Below, in pieces: positions 62,259 to 64,000 of a stretch of 64,000 bases of DNA; within the stretch, counting starts at the first letter, position 1, and each line of letters opens with the position of its first letter. The stretch is taken from the NCBI RefSeq assembly GCF_016801985.1, contig NZ_JAEVLS010000010.1:1-64000 (forward strand), written 5' to 3'. The notes under the pieces were generated by a model that was given only the letters and a program-made list of their open reading frames with translations, was not told the DNA's origin and made no database searches. Made by a program: the position numbers and the translations under genes. The stretch is from Steroidobacter gossypii (GTDB lineage Bacteria; Pseudomonadota; Gammaproteobacteria; Steroidobacterales; Steroidobacteraceae).

Positions 62259-62261
62259 CAC

Positions 62262-62954
62262 ATGGCCGATGAAGCATTGGTTCGACTGCGCGGAGTAGCC
62301 AAGGATTACAAGCGAGGCTCGGAGACAGTGCACGTGTTGCATGCGCTCGACCTCGACATTCCCAAAGGAGATTTTCTGGCGTTGATGGGGCCATCGGGCT
62401 CCGGCAAGTCCACGCTGCTCAACCTGATCGGCGGCATCGACCGGCCCACCGCCGGCAGCATCGAAATCGCCGGGCAGCGCACCGATTCGATGAGCGATGG
62501 CGATCTCGGTCGCTGGCGCGCCAACCACGTCGGCTTCGTGTTCCAAATGTATAACTTGCTGCCGGTGCTGACGGCCGAGCGCAACGTCGAGCTGCCCTTG
62601 CTGCTCACCAAGCTGTCGGCTGCCGAACGCAAGAAGCGGGCGAACGCCGCCTTGAAGCTGGTCGGCCTGAGCGAGCGCGCTCATCACAAGCCGCGCGAGT
62701 TGTCGGGCGGTCAGGAACAGCGCGTCGGTATCGCGCGCGCCATCGTTTCGGATCCGACGCTACTGCTTTGTGACGAACCCACCGGCGACCTCGATCGCAA
62801 ATCGGGCGATGAGATCCTGGATCTGCTGCAGGCTCTGAATCAGCAGCAGGGCAAGACCATCATCATGGTGACGCACGATCCGCACGCCGCGGCTCGCGCC
62901 AAGCACGTCCTGCATCTGAACAAGGGTCAGCTGGGCCACGAAGCCGCGGCATAG
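62262..62954 (+). CDS. LolD/MacB-type ABC ATPase
   Basis: A 230-residue ATPase. Walker A is GPSGSGKST, the Q-loop is GFVFQMYNLLP, the signature is RELSGGQEQRVGIARAI (Gln-Glu replacing the usual Gln-Arg), Walker B is LLLCDEPTGDLD, and the switch is MVTHDPHAA. It lies 3 bp after the adaptor stop and 8 bp before the permease gene. Confidence 0.94.
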   Translation: MADEALVRLRGVAKDYKRGSETVHVLHALDLDIPKGDFLALMGPSGSGKSTLLNLIGGIDRPTAGSIEIAGQRTDSMSDGDLGRWRANHVGFVFQMYNLLPVLTAERNVELPLLLTKLSAAERKKRANAALKLVGLSERAHHKPRELSGGQEQRVGIARAIVSDPTLLLCDEPTGDLDRKSGDEILDLLQALNQQQGKTIIMVTHDPHAAARAKHVLHLNKGQLGHEAAA

Positions 62955-62962
62955 GTGCGCTC

Positions 62963-64000
62963 ATGTTCAAATATCTTCCCCTGCTATGGGCCAACCTGGG
63001 CCGCAAACGCCTGCGCACCAGCCTCACTCTGGCCTCGATCGTCGTCGCCTTCCTGTTGTTCGGCTTGATGCAGACGCTGCGCGTCGCGCTCACCGGCAGC
63101 CCAGAGCTCGCCGGCCTCGATCGGCTGATCACCATGCACAAGACGTCGTTCATTCAATCGCTGCCGCTGGCGTATCTGAATCGCGTCAAGGGCGTCGATG
63201 GCGTGCTGGTGGCGTCCTCGCAGGACTGGTTCGGCGGCATGTACCAGGAAGATCGCAATCAACTGGCGACCTTCGCCATCGAAGCGCCGACCTTCTTCGA
63301 GGTGTACAGCGAATATCAGCTGCCGCCCGAACAGAAACAGGCGTTTCTGCAGGATCGCAGCAGCGCCATCGTGGGCAAGCTGGTCGCCGAGCGCTTCCAG
63401 TGGAAGGTGGGCGACACCATTCCGATGCGCTCCAACATCTGGACCCGCAAGGACGACGGCGGCAACGTCTGGCCGCTCAAGATCGCCGGCATCTACGAGG
63501 CCAGCAACGGCGACAACCAGAGCATCTACATGCACTACGAATATCTCAACGAGTCGCGCGCCGAGATTCGAGACATGATCGGTTGGGTGGTGGTGAAAGT
63601 GAGCGACCCGGACCGCTCGGCGGAGATCGCCCGCAATATTGATGCACTGTTCGTCAACTCCTCCACCGAGACCAAGACCTCGACCGAGAAGGCCTTTATC
63701 CAGGGCTTCGCCAATCAGATGGGCAACATCGGCAAGCTGCTCACCATGGTGGCCGCGGCGGTGTTCTTCACCATGCTGCTGGTGACGGCCAACACCATGG
63801 GGCAGTCGATTCGAGAGCGCATCAACGAAATCGGCGTGATGAAAACACTGGGTTTCTCAGGCCGGGGAGTGACTTCCCTGGTGCTCGCGGAAGCCATCCT
63901 GGTGACTGCCATCGGCGGCTTGATCGGTCTCGGACTCGCGGCGCTGGTGAGCAAAGGCCTCAGCGCCGCGGTCGCGCAGTTCTTCCCAGTGCTCGGCATG
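62963..64000 (+). CDS. FtsX-type ABC permease, 3' end cut by the window
   Basis: At least 346 residues from ATG 62963 (MFKYLPLLWANLGRKRLRTS) with no stop before the window ends. One N-terminal helix (LASIVVAFLLFGLMQTLRVA) is followed by a periplasmic MacB-like domain and the FtsX helices, including MVAAAVFFTMLLVTANTMGQ and ERINEIGVMKTLGFSGRG. One more helix pair should follow beyond the window. It forms the membrane part of the second exporter. Confidence 0.9.
   Translation, partial: MFKYLPLLWANLGRKRLRTSLTLASIVVAFLLFGLMQTLRVALTGSPELAGLDRLITMHKTSFIQSLPLAYLNRVKGVDGVLVASSQDWFGGMYQEDRNQLATFAIEAPTFFEVYSEYQLPPEQKQAFLQDRSSAIVGKLVAERFQWKVGDTIPMRSNIWTRKDDGGNVWPLKIAGIYEASNGDNQSIYMHYEYLNESRAEIRDMIGWVVVKVSDPDRSAEIARNIDALFVNSSTETKTSTEKAFIQGFANQMGNIGKLLTMVAAAVFFTMLLVTANTMGQSIRERINEIGVMKTLGFSGRGVTSLVLAEAILVTAIGGLIGLGLAALVSKGLSAAVAQFFPVLGM

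Noticed and set aside
61020-62687. 555-aa frame opposite the adaptor and ATPase genes
   Set aside because: Antisense shadow of two conserved transporter genes.

Overview
The window is dense, GC-rich proteobacterial DNA with about sixty protein-coding genes, mostly with Shine-Dalgarno starts, and no rRNA, tRNA or CRISPR array that I can see. A FecI/FecR pair serving a TonB-dependent receptor, RND and MacAB-type exporters, PEP-CTERM proteins, PurT, SlyX, YceI, pirins and several exported enzymes with signal peptides or lipoboxes point to an environmental gammaproteobacterium. The Steroidobacteraceae/Nevskiales/Xanthomonadales area is my best guess; this is inference from gene content, not a phylogenetic result.

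Left part (1-29.4 kb). The window opens inside the 5' end of an IS110-type transposase gene. It is followed by a two-pirin operon, then a FecI-type sigma factor with its FecR regulator. Next, on the other strand, comes a TonB-dependent receptor with an N-terminal signalling domain, followed 10 bp later by a periplasmic trehalase. The sigma gene and the receptor gene share a promoter-like motif with identical 18-nt spacing, so these four genes look like one regulon for a trehalose-like sugar. A SlyX/histidine-kinase pair, an exported EF-hand protein and a lipoprotein aldose 1-epimerase follow. Then come five uncharacterised genes (a secreted protein, a DUF6152-type protein, a 54-aa membrane peptide and two DUF6644-type membrane proteins) arranged convergently around a large multi-hairpin repeat. 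After EcsC and PurT lies a tandem palindromic repeat array in front of a 1074-aa exported propeller-amidohydrolase fusion. Two paralogous PEP-CTERM proteins flank an outer-membrane protein, and each PEP-CTERM gene has a textbook sigma-54 promoter.

Middle part (29.6-47.6 kb). An ECF sigma factor with a sigma-E-like promoter is followed by a membrane protein and a beta-helix/RDD fusion. Next are a phosphoesterase, an SRAP-family protein missing two active-site residues, an arginase/beta-propeller operon, an EamA exporter and an ABC-2 transporter. An M19-dipeptidase-like protein lacking several metal ligands, a YceI lipoprotein, a secreted esterase, a LacI regulator and two beta-lactamase-fold hydrolases complete this part. 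A decayed sensor-gene fragment follows.

Right part (48-64 kb) is dominated by envelope export. A TetR-adaptor-RND-outer-membrane-factor operon is headed by a long, nearly perfect inverted repeat that overlaps the predicted promoter. A histidine kinase has an ethylene-receptor-like membrane domain in which the copper-binding Cys is Ser. A 49-bp tandem repeat starts in the 3' end of that kinase gene. Two divergent adaptor-ATPase-permease (MacAB-like) operons follow, the second running off the window end.
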